Below, one piece after another: positions 1 through 7,898 of a stretch of DNA of 44,867 nt. Where the stretch lies: contig NZ_BOOC01000037.1 of assembly GCF_016863035.1 (NCBI RefSeq), positions 1-44,867 on the forward strand, in the 5' to 3' direction. Positions within the stretch are counted from its first letter, which is position 1; each line of letters starts with the position of its first letter. The notes below the pieces were generated by a model. It ran no database searches. It saw only the letters and a list, made by a program, of their open reading frames with translations, and had not been told where the DNA came from. Origin of the DNA: Microbispora corallina (GTDB lineage Bacteria; Actinomycetota; Actinomycetes; Streptosporangiales; Streptosporangiaceae). Position numbers and translations under genes: made by a program.

Positions 1-365
1 CCTAGGACGTTGCCGAACGGGTCGGCCACCGAGGCGGTGACGAACCCGGGGCCGTGCTCGGTGAGGGGCAGGTACGGCGTCGCCCCCATGGACAGGAGCC
101 GGTCCAGGGCAGCCCGCACGTCGTCCACGTGCCAGTGGAGGATGGCGCCGCCGGGCGTCCGGGACGCGCCCGGCGGGGCGTACCGGCGGTCGATGAGGCC
201 GAGCTCGGCCTGGTGGTCGCCGATCCTGAACTCGTAGTAGGCGGCCGGCAGCCCTCCGCCCGGACGTTCGAAGTACGGCTCGACGCCCAGCAGGTCGGCG
301 TACCACTCCTTGGCCGCCTCCAGGTCGTCGGCGAAGAAGTTGACGGTGGCGGGTCCTCGAAGCAT
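1..365 (-). CDS. VOC/glyoxalase-family protein, 3' end cut by window edge
   Basis: The minus-strand frame begins at ATG 365 with MLRGPATVNFFADDLEAAK and runs open off the left edge, so about 121 residues are visible and the C-terminus is missing. The pattern of an N-terminal beta strand, then DLEAAKEWYADLLG, then YYEFRIGDHQAELGL and ILHWHVDDV is the paired beta-alpha-beta-beta-beta fold of the vicinal oxygen chelate superfamily (glyoxalase I, bleomycin resistance, dioxygenases). Which reaction it performs cannot be told from the sequence; many actinobacterial members are uncharacterised. It is divergently arranged with the WYL regulator at 461, and a perfect inverted repeat lies between the two starts. 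By inference this gene is a direct target of that regulator. Confidence 0.85.
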   Translation of the reverse strand, partial: MLRGPATVNFFADDLEAAKEWYADLLGVEPYFERPGGGLPAAYYEFRIGDHQAELGLIDRRYAPPGASRTPGGAILHWHVDDVRAALDRLLSMGATPYLPLTEHGPGFVTASVADPFGNVL

Positions 366-418
366 TTCGGGCTCCCCTTCCTCCAGTGGGACTCGGTCGT
401 ATGACCATCCTCCGGCTC

Positions 419-443
419 AAAGTGCTCACCGATTGAGCACTTT
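419..443. promoter_or_regulatory. Inverted-repeat operator between VOC gene and WYL regulator
   Basis: AAAGTGCTCA (419-428) and TGAGCACTTT (434-443) form a perfect 10-bp inverted repeat with a 5-nt spacer. It sits between the divergent starts at 365 and 461. Its AT-rich tips stand out from the surroundings. It is the natural candidate binding site for the WYL regulator, controlling both directions. Binding is inferred. Confidence 0.75.
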
Positions 444-460
444 TCCGGAGAAGATGAGGC

Positions 461-1408
461 ATGCGCGCCGACCGTCTCGTCGCCGTCCTGCTGCTCATGC
501 AGACCCGCGGCCGGGTGACCGCGGCCGAGCTGGCCGAGGAGCTCGAGGTGTCGGTCGCCACGGCCCGCCGCGACCTCGAGGCGCTGTCGGCGGCCGGGGT
601 GCCGGTGTACCCGCAGCCGGGACGCGGCGGCGGGTGGTCACTCGTCGGCGGCGCCCGCACCGACCTCACCGGCCTGTCGGCGGCGGAGGCGCGGGCCCTG
701 TTCCTGCTCCTCGGCCCGGCCACGGCTGTGTCGGACGAGGTCAGGTCGGCGCTGCGCAAGCTCCTCAGGGCGCTGCCGCCGACCTTCCGGGCCGACGCGG
801 AGGCGGCCGCCGGAGCGACCATGGTCGACCCCGCCGGCTGGGGCGAGCGGGACCGCCCGCGGCCCGGCCTTGTCGCCCTGCTGGAGACCGCCGTGATCCG
901 CCGGCGCAGGGTCCGTCTCGCGTACGTGGACGACGCGGGCAGGCAGAGCGAACGCCTGGTCGACCCGTGGGGGCTGGTCGACAAGGACGGTGTCTGGTAC
1001 CTGGTCGCCGGGACCGACCGGGGACGGCGGACCTTCCGCGTCGACCGGGTCGCCGGGGCCGAGCCGACCGACCTGCCCGCCGAGCGCCCGGAGGACTTCG
1101 CCCTCGGCGCCGCCTGGCGGCAGGTCGTCGGCGAGGTGGAGGAACGCCGGTCGGGCACCTGGGCGACCGTGCTGATCGGGGCCCGGTTCGCGCCGATCCT
1201 GCGCGACCGGTTCGGCCGCCACTTCCGCTTCGAGGGCGAGCTTGCCGACGGCCGCGTCCGGGTGCGCGTGGCCGCGCCCGCCCCGCTGGACCTCGCGCGC
1301 ACCCTCGCCGGCTGGGGCGCCATGATCGAGGTGGTGGAGCCCGGGACGGTCCGGGACGAGCTGGCGCGGATCGGCGCCGAGCTCACGGCCCGTTACTCCT
1401 CCCCCTGA
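461..1408 (+). CDS. WYL-domain transcriptional regulator (YafY/DeoR-type HTH)
   Basis: A 315-aa DNA-binding regulator. Residues about 1-60 (RADRLVAVLLLMQTRGRVT, then AAELAEELEVSVATARRDL) form a DeoR-type winged helix-turn-helix. From about residue 140 the WYL domain follows, with RRVRLAYVDDAGRQSERLVDPWGLV and the WYLVAGTD strand that names the family. WYL domains are thought to bind small ligands or nucleic acid. The ATG at 461 has purine-rich sequence (ggagaagatgagg) just upstream. It diverges from the VOC gene, and the inverted repeat at 419-443 lies 17 bp before its start, so autoregulation and control of the neighbour are likely. Length is normal for stand-alone family members. The inducer is unknown. 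Confidence 0.92.
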   Translation: MRADRLVAVLLLMQTRGRVTAAELAEELEVSVATARRDLEALSAAGVPVYPQPGRGGGWSLVGGARTDLTGLSAAEARALFLLLGPATAVSDEVRSALRKLLRALPPTFRADAEAAAGATMVDPAGWGERDRPRPGLVALLETAVIRRRRVRLAYVDDAGRQSERLVDPWGLVDKDGVWYLVAGTDRGRRTFRVDRVAGAEPTDLPAERPEDFALGAAWRQVVGEVEERRSGTWATVLIGARFAPILRDRFGRHFRFEGELADGRVRVRVAAPAPLDLARTLAGWGAMIEVVEPGTVRDELARIGAELTARYSSP

Positions 1409-1424
1409 TCCACGGGCCCGCACG

Positions 1425-1463
1425 GCGTCCGCGTACGGGCAAAGGTCTTGCCCCGGCGGACGC
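1425..1463 (+). terminator. Strong hairpin after WYL regulator
   Basis: GCGTCCGC (1425-1432) pairs with GCGGACGC (1456-1463), and inside it GGGCAA (1437-1442) pairs with TTGCCC (1448-1453) around a 5-nt loop. The structure lies 16 nt after the stop at 1408. There is no T-run, which is common for actinobacterial terminators. Confidence 0.6.
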
Positions 1464-1596
1464 GGAAGCCGGAGGGCGTGCCTACCATGAGACCCGGGGG
1501 GGTTCCGTGGGGGATGTCAGGACCAGGCGATCAGGTAGGTGGGCGCGCCCGCGGGGTGGTGGCGGCGGGTCGTTCGCCCTGTCCTGCCTGCCCCGC

Positions 1597-2508
1597 ATGC
1601 CCCGCCTGGCCGGGCGCCCGGACGCCGTGGGCGGGCAGGGGCCGCTCCGGTCGAGGTGCCTGCCCGTCCTGCTGGGCCTGACCGTCGCCGTCGCGGTCAC
1701 CTGCAAGCTCACGGAGCGGCGCACCCGCCGCGTCATGGCCGCGATCAGCACCGCCCTGTCGCACGCCGGCGAGGAGGGGCGGGAGGTCGCCCTCGCGGAC
1801 CGGTCGTACGGCGAGGAGGTCGAGGACCTGCTCACCGCCACCGAGGCGACCCTCGACGTGTGCCGTCGCATGCGCTGGTTCGCGGCCGACCTGTCGCACG
1901 AGCTGCGCACGCCGCTCACCGCGCTGCGCACCGAGCTGGAGGAGGCCCAGCTCCATCCCGGGCACGTCGACGTGCCCCGCCTGGTGGACATGGGCCTGCG
2001 CAGCATCGAGCGGGCGGACGCCGTGCTCGCCAACATGCTCATGCTGGCCCGGCTCCAGTCGGCCGGCAGCGACCCGGAGCGGTTCGACCTGCTGGAGCTG
2101 GTGCGCGAGGAGACCACGTCCGCGATCGGGCACCACGCGGTCCACCTGCGGCCGTCCGAGGCCGTGACGGTCAGCGCGGTGCGCGAGCAGATCCGGCAGG
2201 CGCTGGCCAACCTGATCGACAACGCCCAGCGGCACGCCGCCGGCCGGGTGGACGTCGAGGTCCGCCACGACGACGGCATGGCCTGCCTGATCGTGGACGA
2301 CGACGGCGACGGGATCGCGGTGGACGACCGCGAGCGCGTGTTCCAACGCTTCACCCGGCTGGACGGCGACCGCCGCCACGACGAGGGGGGCGCAGGTCTC
2401 GGGCTGAGCGTCACCCGGGTGATCGCCGAGGCCCACGGCGGCACCGTCCAGGTCGAGGACTCCCCTCAGCGAGGCGCCCGGTTCGTGTTGCGCCTGCCCG
2501 CCGGTTAA
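1597..2508 (+). CDS. Orphan sensor histidine kinase with minimal sensor region
   Basis: A membrane histidine kinase. From ATG 1597 it is 303 aa. One hydrophobic segment (VLLGLTVAVAVT) is followed by a short linker. The H-box SHELRTPLTALRTELE comes next, then the N-box ALANLIDNAQRHA, G1 VDDDGDGIAV and G2 GGAGLGLSVTRVIAEAHGG. All catalytic boxes look intact. The frame stays open far upstream through the WYL gene, so the start is uncertain: GTG 1507 would add 30 Arg/Gly-rich residues. Only one membrane segment and no clear extracellular sensor are present, which suggests an N-terminally shortened kinase. No response regulator is adjacent, as the next gene is a TetR regulator, so it is an orphan or works with a distant partner. 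Confidence 0.8.
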   Translation: MPRLAGRPDAVGGQGPLRSRCLPVLLGLTVAVAVTCKLTERRTRRVMAAISTALSHAGEEGREVALADRSYGEEVEDLLTATEATLDVCRRMRWFAADLSHELRTPLTALRTELEEAQLHPGHVDVPRLVDMGLRSIERADAVLANMLMLARLQSAGSDPERFDLLELVREETTSAIGHHAVHLRPSEAVTVSAVREQIRQALANLIDNAQRHAAGRVDVEVRHDDGMACLIVDDDGDGIAVDDRERVFQRFTRLDGDRRHDEGGAGLGLSVTRVIAEAHGGTVQVEDSPQRGARFVLRLPAG

Positions 2509-2537
2509 TTGACCGATCGATCTCGAATAGCTACAGT
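2509..2537 (+). promoter_or_regulatory. Promoter with TetR-type operator; leaderless start for TetR gene
   Basis: TTGACC (2509-2514) and TACAGT (2532-2537), 17 bp apart, make a good housekeeping-type promoter. Transcription would begin at or next to GTG 2545, giving a leaderless message. GACCGATCGATCTCGAA (2511-2527) overlaps the -35 and spacer and matches, in reverse orientation, the site at 3169-3185 in 15 of 17 positions. Confidence 0.7.
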
Positions 2538-2544
2538 CCTGCCC

Positions 2545-3126
2545 GTGGCGAGGACCAAGGAGTTCGATCCCGACGCCGCCCTGGAGCGGGCGCTGGAGCT
2601 GTTCTGGGAGCGCGGCTACGAGGCGACGTCGATGGCCGACCTGGTCGAGCGTCTGGGCGTGGCCCGGGCCAGCCTGTACGCCACCTTCGGCGGCAAGCAC
2701 GACCTCTACGTGAGGGCGCTCGACCGGTACACGGAGAGCCGGGACCGCCGGGTCGTGGAGGCCCTCTCCCAGCCCGGCCCCGCGCTCCCCGCCGTCCGCG
2801 CCCTGGTCGAGGCGTACGCCGAGGAGTCCGTGCGCGACGAGCGCAGACGCGGCTGCATGGTGGTGAACGCGGCGGTGGAGGTCATGTCCCGCGACCGGAA
2901 GGCGGCGCGCCGGGTCGAGGCGAGCTGGGACACCCTGGAGACCGCCCTGACCTCGGCGCTCACCCGGGCCCGGGCCCAGGGCGAGATCCCGCCCGGCCGC
3001 GACCCGCGCGCCCTGGCCCGGCTCCTCCTCGTCGTCCTGCAGGGCATGCGCGTCCTCGGCCGGGCCCATCCCGAGCCCGGCCGGCTGCGCGACGCCGCCG
3101 AGCAGGCCCTGGCCGTCCTGGGCTGA
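2545..3126 (+). CDS. TetR/AcrR-family regulator
   Basis: A 193-aa repressor of the TetR family. Residues about 1-55 (ARTKEFDPDAALERALELFW, then ATSMADLVERLGVARASLYATFGGKHDLY) are a textbook TetR helix-turn-helix with the LYATFGGK recognition region. The remaining helical part is a ligand/dimer domain of the TetR_C class seen in regulators of oxidoreductases. The start is taken as GTG 2545: a TTGACC-17-TACAGT promoter points to transcription beginning there, and the upstream TTG 2509 lies inside that promoter. A 17-bp near-palindromic site overlaps the promoter, and a copy stands upstream of the SDR gene at 3231. By inference it represses itself and that SDR. Confidence 0.92.
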   Translation: MARTKEFDPDAALERALELFWERGYEATSMADLVERLGVARASLYATFGGKHDLYVRALDRYTESRDRRVVEALSQPGPALPAVRALVEAYAEESVRDERRRGCMVVNAAVEVMSRDRKAARRVEASWDTLETALTSALTRARAQGEIPPGRDPRALARLLLVVLQGMRVLGRAHPEPGRLRDAAEQALAVLG

Positions 3127-3168
3127 AGACGCGCTCACCGTGACCAGACGCGTTTTCGCCTGCCCGAA

Positions 3169-3185
3169 TACGAGAACGATCGGTC
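3169..3185. promoter_or_regulatory. Second copy of the TetR operator, upstream of SDR
   Basis: TACGAGAACGATCGGTC (3169-3185) is the reverse complement of the site at 2511-2527 with only two mismatches. Its core is near-palindromic (AGAACGATCGGTCT). It sits 45 bp before the SDR start, so the TetR product probably controls the SDR. Confidence 0.75.
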
Positions 3186-3230
3186 TTGAAAGTTCCACGT
3201 GAACCCCCGTACCGAGAAGGAGCAGACGTC

Positions 3231-3989
3231 ATGACCGCACGTTTCGCCGGGAGGGTGGTCCTCGTCACCGGCGGCGGATCCGGCATCGGCCGGGCCGCCG
3301 CGCGCGCCTTCGCCCGGGAGGGCGCGGCCGTGGTGGTGGCCGGGCGCGGCGCCGGGCCGCTGGAGCGGACCGTCCGGCTCATCGCGGACGAGGGCGGCAC
3401 GGCGAGCGCCGTGACCGCCGACGTCTCCTCCTCCGGCGACGTCGCCCGGCTCGTCGCGACCGCCGTGGAGCGCCACGGGGGGCTGCACGTCGCGTTCAAC
3501 AACGCGGGAGTCCTGGAGGCCGGACCGCTCGCGGACATGGAGGAGGACGCCTGGCACCGCCAGCTCGCCGTGAACCTGACGGGGGTCTTCCTGAGCATGA
3601 AGCACGAGATCGCCCACATGCGCGCGAACGGCGGCGGCGTGATCGTCAACACCGCCTCCAACCTGGGCGCGCACATGCGGCTGCCGTTCCTCGGCGCGTA
3701 CGCGGCCTCGAAGGCGGCGGTGAGCGCGCTGACCCGCGCGGCCGCGAGGGAGTGCATCGGTTCCGGCATCCGGATCAACGCGATCAGCCCGGGCCCCTTC
3801 GACACGCGGATGTCCCTGCGGCCCGGCGAGGCCGAGGCGGACCGGGCCGAGCGGGTGAAGGGCGCGCTGCCGATCGGCCGGGTCGGGACGCTCGACGAGG
3901 CGGCCGCCGCGGTGCTCTGGCTCGCGTCCCCCGAGGCGGGCTTCACCGTCGGACACGACCTCGTCGTCGACGGAGGCGCCACGGCCTGA
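3231..3989 (+). CDS. Short-chain dehydrogenase/reductase (SDR)
   Basis: A cytoplasmic NAD(P)-dependent oxidoreductase of 252 aa, the usual classical-SDR length. The nucleotide-binding motif VTGGGSGIG is near residue 12, NNAGV follows near 90, the catalytic Ser lies in VNTASN, and the active-site pair is YAASK. The C-terminus SPEAGFTVGHDLVVDGG is typical of glucose 1-dehydrogenase/FabG-like members. ATG 3231 follows GAGAAGGAG at a good distance. An in-frame TTG start at 3186 is rejected because it lies against the TetR site. The substrate is unknown. The neighbouring TetR gene shares an operator with it, so the SDR probably detoxifies or converts the molecule sensed by that repressor. Confidence 0.93.
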   Translation: MTARFAGRVVLVTGGGSGIGRAAARAFAREGAAVVVAGRGAGPLERTVRLIADEGGTASAVTADVSSSGDVARLVATAVERHGGLHVAFNNAGVLEAGPLADMEEDAWHRQLAVNLTGVFLSMKHEIAHMRANGGGVIVNTASNLGAHMRLPFLGAYAASKAAVSALTRAAARECIGSGIRINAISPGPFDTRMSLRPGEAEADRAERVKGALPIGRVGTLDEAAAAVLWLASPEAGFTVGHDLVVDGGATA

Positions 3990-4011
3990 GCCATGGGACT
4001 CCGGGCCTGAC

Positions 4012-4032
4012 TTATACTTGGACAAAGTACAA
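4012..4032. promoter_or_regulatory. Fur/PerR-like box before Fur-family gene
   Basis: Positions 4012-4032 form an imperfect 21-bp palindrome centred on 4022, with ACTTGG against CAAAGT and outer TTATA/TACAA arms. Sixteen of 21 positions are symmetric. It lies 20 bp before GTG 4053 and is AT-rich against a GC-rich background. It resembles the operators of actinobacterial FurA/CatR (PerR-type) genes, which supports autoregulation. Confidence 0.7.
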
Positions 4033-4052
4033 ACAAGCCGGAGGACGACACG

Positions 4053-4496
4053 GTGGCGGGCGAGGCCGGGACGCGGATGCGGGAGGCCGGGCTGCGGGTC
4101 ACGCGGCCGCGGGTCGCGGTGATCGGCGCGCTGGAGGCGATGCGCGGGCACCACACGGCCGACGAGGTGCACGCCCACCTGGCCAGGAACGACGTCGCGC
4201 TGCCCCGGACGAGCGTCTACAACTCCCTGACGGCGCTCGCCGACGCCGGTCTCGTGATGCGGGCCGACGTGGGGCGCGGCGCGATCGTCTACGAGGTCGC
4301 GGAGACCTGGCACCACCACTTCGTGTGCGGGCGGTGCGGCGGAGTGAGCGACGTTCCCTGCCTCGCCGGGGCGCGTCCCTGCCTCACGCCGGGCGAGGAC
4401 GTGGGAGCCGTCGACGAGGCCCAGGTCGTCTTCCGGGGCACCTGCCGCCGGTGCCTGGACGCGGACGGAGGAGGAGACACAGCTCATGAGCACTGA
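4053..4496 (+). CDS. Fur-family metalloregulator
   Basis: A 147-aa metal- or peroxide-responsive repressor. The N-terminal winged helix (GLRVTRPRVAVIGALEA, HHTADEVHAHL, PRTSVYNSLTALADAGLV) is followed by the metal-binding domain WHHHFVCGRCGGVSDV with a CxxC pair. A second CxxC lies in GTCRRC near the C-terminus, forming the structural Zn site of Fur/PerR proteins. GTG 4053 is chosen because a Fur-like palindrome lies just upstream. Its end overlaps the start of the ferritin-VIT gene at 4486 by 11 nt, so the two are co-translated. Actinobacterial FurA usually sits before katG; here the partner is an iron exporter, which fits control of iron detoxification during iron excess or peroxide stress. 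Confidence 0.92.
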   Translation: MAGEAGTRMREAGLRVTRPRVAVIGALEAMRGHHTADEVHAHLARNDVALPRTSVYNSLTALADAGLVMRADVGRGAIVYEVAETWHHHFVCGRCGGVSDVPCLAGARPCLTPGEDVGAVDEAQVVFRGTCRRCLDADGGGDTAHEH

Positions 4497-5631
4497 GACC
4501 CGCGACATCCCCGCCGGGCGCGACCGGCGGACGGCCGCGCGCTACCGCGACCTCCTCCGGTCGGAGCGGCGGAGCGCGGCCCTCTACCGGGGTCTCGCCG
4601 CCGGGGCCGCGGGCGAGCGGCGGCGCATCCTGACGGAGCTCGCCGCCGTCGAGGAACGGCACGCCGCCCACTGGGCGGCCAAGCTCGCCGCGCTCGGCGA
4701 GCACGTCCCCGGGGCCGGGCGTCCCGGGTTGCGCGTCCGGCTGCTGTCCGCGCTGGCCCGCCGTTTCTCGGCCGACATCGTGCTGCCGCTCGTCGAGCGG
4801 GCCGAGCACGCGGACGCCGGCCTCTACGACGGCGACCCCGACGCCGCGCCCGGCATGGCCGTCGACGAGCGGTCCCACGCGCGGGTCCTCACCCGGCTGC
4901 GCGACGCGAGCGGCGCCGGAGGCCGCGAGATCGCCCGTCACGAGCGATGGCACCGGGGCGACCGCTCCGGGACGCTGCGGGCCGCCGTCTTCGGCGTCAA
5001 CGACGGCCTGGTCTCCAACACCTCGCTCGTCATGGGCTTCGCCGGGTCGGGGGCCGCGGCCAGGACGGTCCTGTTCGCCGGGCTCGCCGGTCTGCTCGCC
5101 GGGGCGTTCTCGATGGCCGCCGGGGAGTACGTCTCCATGCGCAGCCAGCGGGAGGCCTACGAGCGCGAGATCGCCCTGGAGTCGGCCGAGCTCCGCGACG
5201 ACCCGGAGGCCGAGGCGGAGGAGCTGGCGCTGATCTACCGGGCCAAGGGCCTGGACGCCGACGAGGCCGAGCGCGTCGCCACGACGATCATGAAGGACCG
5301 CGAGGCGGCCCTGGACACGATGGCCCGCGAGGAGCTCGGCCTCGACCCCGACGACCTCGGGTCGCCCTGGGGGGCGGCGCTGTCCAGCTTCGCCGCGTTC
5401 GCCGCCGGGGCCGTCGTCGCCGTCCTGCCGTACCTGTTCGGCGCGGGCCCGGCGGCGCCCGTCGTGGCGATCGGCCTCGCGGCGGTCGCCCTGTTCGCGG
5501 TCGGCGCCGCCCTCGGCCTGCTGAACGGCCGCGGCCCGCTGCGCTCCGGCGGTCGTCAGCTCCTTGTGGGGGGAGGCGCCGCCCTGGTCGTGTACCTCGT
5601 CGGCCACCTCATCGGGACCACCGGCGCCTGA
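4486..5631 (+). CDS. Ferritin-like/VIT1 fusion membrane iron transporter (MbfA type)
   Basis: A 381-aa membrane protein that probably exports Fe/Mn. Residues about 15-145 form a rubrerythrin-like diiron domain: SERRSAALYRG, then EERHAAHW with an ExxH ligand pair, and later DERSHARVL with the second ExxH. From about residue 160 a VIT1/CCC1 domain begins with AAVFGVNDGLVSNTSLVMG, continues with MAAGEYVSMRSQ and ends in three hydrophobic segments. This order is that of membrane-bound ferritin A from alphaproteobacteria, described as an iron exporter under Irr (Fur family) control. Here it overlaps a Fur-family gene, giving the same regulatory logic. Substrate assignment is by family. Confidence 0.88.
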   Translation: MSTETRDIPAGRDRRTAARYRDLLRSERRSAALYRGLAAGAAGERRRILTELAAVEERHAAHWAAKLAALGEHVPGAGRPGLRVRLLSALARRFSADIVLPLVERAEHADAGLYDGDPDAAPGMAVDERSHARVLTRLRDASGAGGREIARHERWHRGDRSGTLRAAVFGVNDGLVSNTSLVMGFAGSGAAARTVLFAGLAGLLAGAFSMAAGEYVSMRSQREAYEREIALESAELRDDPEAEAEELALIYRAKGLDADEAERVATTIMKDREAALDTMAREELGLDPDDLGSPWGAALSSFAAFAAGAVVAVLPYLFGAGPAAPVVAIGLAAVALFAVGAALGLLNGRGPLRSGGRQLLVGGGAALVVYLVGHLIGTTGA

Positions 5632-5676
5632 GCTCCCGAAGGCGGGTGGTCGTATGCCGCGCCGACCCCCGCGCCG

Positions 5677-6117
5677 TCAGAGGCGCGGCAGCCGCACCAC
5701 CTGGACGAAGAACTCGTCGATCTGCTGGACGGCGGAGATGAACCGGTCGAGGTCGACCGGCTTGGTGACGTACGCGTTGGCGTGCAGCTTGTAGCTGCGC
5801 AGGATGTCCTCCTCGGCGGCCGAGGTGGTCAGCACGACGACGGGGATGTGCGACAGGTCCGGGTCGGACTTGACGCGCTGCAGGACCTCCCGGCCGTCGT
5901 ACTTCGGCAGGTTGAGATCGAGGAGGATGAGGCCGGGCCGCGGCGCGTCGGCGTGCTGTCCCCGCCGGTAGAGGAAGTCGAGCGCCTCCTCGCCGTCGCG
6001 GACGACGTGCAGCTTGTTGCCGATCTTGTTGTCCTCGAACGCCTCGCGCGTCATGAGCTCGTCACCCGGGTCGTCCTCGACGAGCAGGACGTCGATGGGC
6101 TCGGTGGGGGCCGTCAT
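5677..6117 (-). CDS. Single-domain response regulator (Rcp1-like)
   Basis: A 146-aa stand-alone receiver. DVLLVEDDPGDELMTREAF carries the acidic pocket, LILLDLNLPKYDG the phospho-acceptor Asp, VVVLTTS the conserved Thr and YVTKPVD the Lys. There is no output domain. The pattern DDPGD, LYRRG and FEDNKIGNKLHVVRDGEEAL is that of the Rcp1 class that partners bacteriophytochrome-like and CHASE3 kinases. Its ATG overlaps the TGA of the kinase gene (ATGA at 6114-6117), so it is translationally coupled to that kinase. It is the last gene of the three-gene minus-strand operon. It probably acts as a phosphate relay or sink, or by protein contact. Confidence 0.92.
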   Translation of the reverse strand: MTAPTEPIDVLLVEDDPGDELMTREAFEDNKIGNKLHVVRDGEEALDFLYRRGQHADAPRPGLILLDLNLPKYDGREVLQRVKSDPDLSHIPVVVLTTSAAEEDILRSYKLHANAYVTKPVDLDRFISAVQQIDEFFVQVVRLPRL

Positions 6118-7898
6118 TCGGATGTCCCTTCGATGCCGGCGGCCGGGGGGCGGGCCTGTGCTGTGGTCACGCTGGCGGTGGTGGCTGCTGTGGTGGCTGC
6201 GGTGGGCGTGGTGGTGGGTGCGCTGATGGGCATAGTGAAGCAGAAACGGGTGCCGCCGGTGTAGCCGGTGTCGATCCAGATGCGGCCCCCATGGTGCTCG
6301 ACGATCTTCTTGCACAGCGCGAGGCCGATGCCGGTGCCGCTGTACTGGTCGCGGCTGTGGAGCCGCTGGAAGATGACGAAGACCTTCTCGTTGAACTCCT
6401 CGGGGATGCCGATGCCGTTGTCCGCGACGCCGAACACCCAGAAGGCCCGCTCGGCGTCGGGCTCGCAGTCGACGCGTACGACGGGCGGACGCTCGGGGTG
6501 CCTGAACTTGACGGCGTTGCCGATGAGGTTCTGCCACAGCATGGCGAGCAGGGCGGGGTCCCCGACGACGCGGGGCAGCTCGTCCGGCCGCTCGATCCGG
6601 GCGCCGGACTCCTCGACGGCCGCGGCGAGGTTGGTCAGCGCCTTGTCCACCACCTGGTCGAGCGCCACGTCGGCCTGGGCGTCGTTGAGGCGGCCGACCC
6701 GGGAGAAGGTGAGCAGGTCGTTGATGAGGACCTGCATGCGCTTGGCGCCGTCCACGGCGAAGTCGATGTACTGGACGCCGCGTTCGTCGAGCTTGTCGCG
6801 GTAACGGCGTTCGAGCATCTGGCAGAAGGACGCCACCTTGCGCAGCGGCTCCTGCAGATCGTGGGAGGCGACGTAGGCGAACTGCTCGAGCTCGCCGTTG
6901 GAACGGCGCAACTCGGCCGCCTGGGCGTCGAGGTCCGCCGCCTGGCGGGCCAGGGCCTCCTGCTGCGCCTGCGACGCCTGGAGTTCGGCGACGATGCGCC
7001 GCCGCATGTTCTCCACGTCGTCGGCCATTGCCCTGAGGTCGGCCGGTCCCTGAGGGGTGATGCGGTGGGTGAACTCGCCGTCCGCCACCCGCCGGGACGC
7101 GACGCGCAGCCGCCACAGCGGCCGCGCGACCAGCAGGTGGAGCAGCACGCCCAGCACGATCGCGGCGAGGACGAACACGGCGACCAGCGCGCCCAGCACG
7201 TAGCTCCGGACGGTGCGGATGTGCCGGAGCTGCTCCACCCCCCGGGTGCGCGCCTGGTCCAGGTGGGCGGTCTGCGTGTTCAGCAGGACGCGGATGCGGT
7301 CGAACGCGGCCTTGCCGCGGTCGGCGGTGGCCGTGTCGATCGGCCGGGGCGCGCCCACCGTGACCGAGGCGATCAGCGGCTCGGCGTACGACCGCCGCCA
7401 CCCGGCTCCCGCCGCCTCGATCGACTCGAGGTCGGCCAGCAGGGACGACTGGCCGCCGAGCAGGGCCCGCAACCGGGCCGCCGCCTCGGCCTCGGCCTGC
7501 TTGCCCGCCGTGTACGGCTGGAGGAAGGACGGCTGGGCGGCGATGGCGTAGCCGCGCGCCCCGGTCTCCTGGTCGAGCAGCGCGGTCTGCAGCCGGTACG
7601 CGTCGACCCTGGCCGGTCCGAGCGTCGAGATCACGTAGTCGGACACCCGGGTGGTGTCGGCGAGCAGGCGCGCCCCGACCACGGTGCCGGCCACCACCAG
7701 CAGGATCATCAGGCCCAGGACGATCTGGAACCAGCCCTGGACCGTGGTCCGCCGGAGCAGCGGGACCGGCCCCTGGGCGTCATGGGGCGCGGCGTCCGGC
7801 GGCGAGGCCGGTGGCGGGGACGCCTCCGGGCCCGTCGGCGCGGCCGACGTCGCCGGCGTCGAGGGTGTCAGGGGTGTCGATGTCGAGGGTGTCGTCAT
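6114..7898 (-). CDS. CHASE3-HAMP sensor histidine kinase
   Basis: A 594-aa inner-membrane kinase. After a Pro/Ser/Thr-rich cytoplasmic tail come TM1 (FQIVLGLMILLVVAGTVVGA), an extracellular CHASE3 domain (LLDQETGARGYAI is its signature), TM2 (LGALVAVFVLAAIVLGVLL), HAMP and a coiled coil. The H-box ASHDLQEPLRKVASFCQ is the HisKA class with DLQEPLR. The ATPase part has LWQNLIGNAVKFRHP, GVADNGIGIPEE and GTGIGLALCKKIVEHHGG. The start is set at ATG 7898, which overlaps the upstream TGA (ATGA), rather than nine codons earlier. The C-terminus has a Thr/Ala-rich tail. It is flanked by the two likely receivers: the PP2C-linked REC upstream and the Rcp1-like protein downstream. Confidence 0.93.
   Translation of the reverse strand: MTTPSTSTPLTPSTPATSAAPTGPEASPPPASPPDAAPHDAQGPVPLLRRTTVQGWFQIVLGLMILLVVAGTVVGARLLADTTRVSDYVISTLGPARVDAYRLQTALLDQETGARGYAIAAQPSFLQPYTAGKQAEAEAAARLRALLGGQSSLLADLESIEAAGAGWRRSYAEPLIASVTVGAPRPIDTATADRGKAAFDRIRVLLNTQTAHLDQARTRGVEQLRHIRTVRSYVLGALVAVFVLAAIVLGVLLHLLVARPLWRLRVASRRVADGEFTHRITPQGPADLRAMADDVENMRRRIVAELQASQAQQEALARQAADLDAQAAELRRSNGELEQFAYVASHDLQEPLRKVASFCQMLERRYRDKLDERGVQYIDFAVDGAKRMQVLINDLLTFSRVGRLNDAQADVALDQVVDKALTNLAAAVEESGARIERPDELPRVVGDPALLAMLWQNLIGNAVKFRHPERPPVVRVDCEPDAERAFWVFGVADNGIGIPEEFNEKVFVIFQRLHSRDQYSGTGIGLALCKKIVEHHGGRIWIDTGYTGGTRFCFTMPISAPTTTPTAATTAATTASVTTAQARPPAAGIEGTSE

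Noticed and set aside
310..1596. The histidine kinase frame extended upstream to 310
   Set aside because: This part is a shifted-frame reading of the WYL regulator gene, Arg/Pro/Gly-rich and without any domain; it would also run through a strong terminator hairpin.
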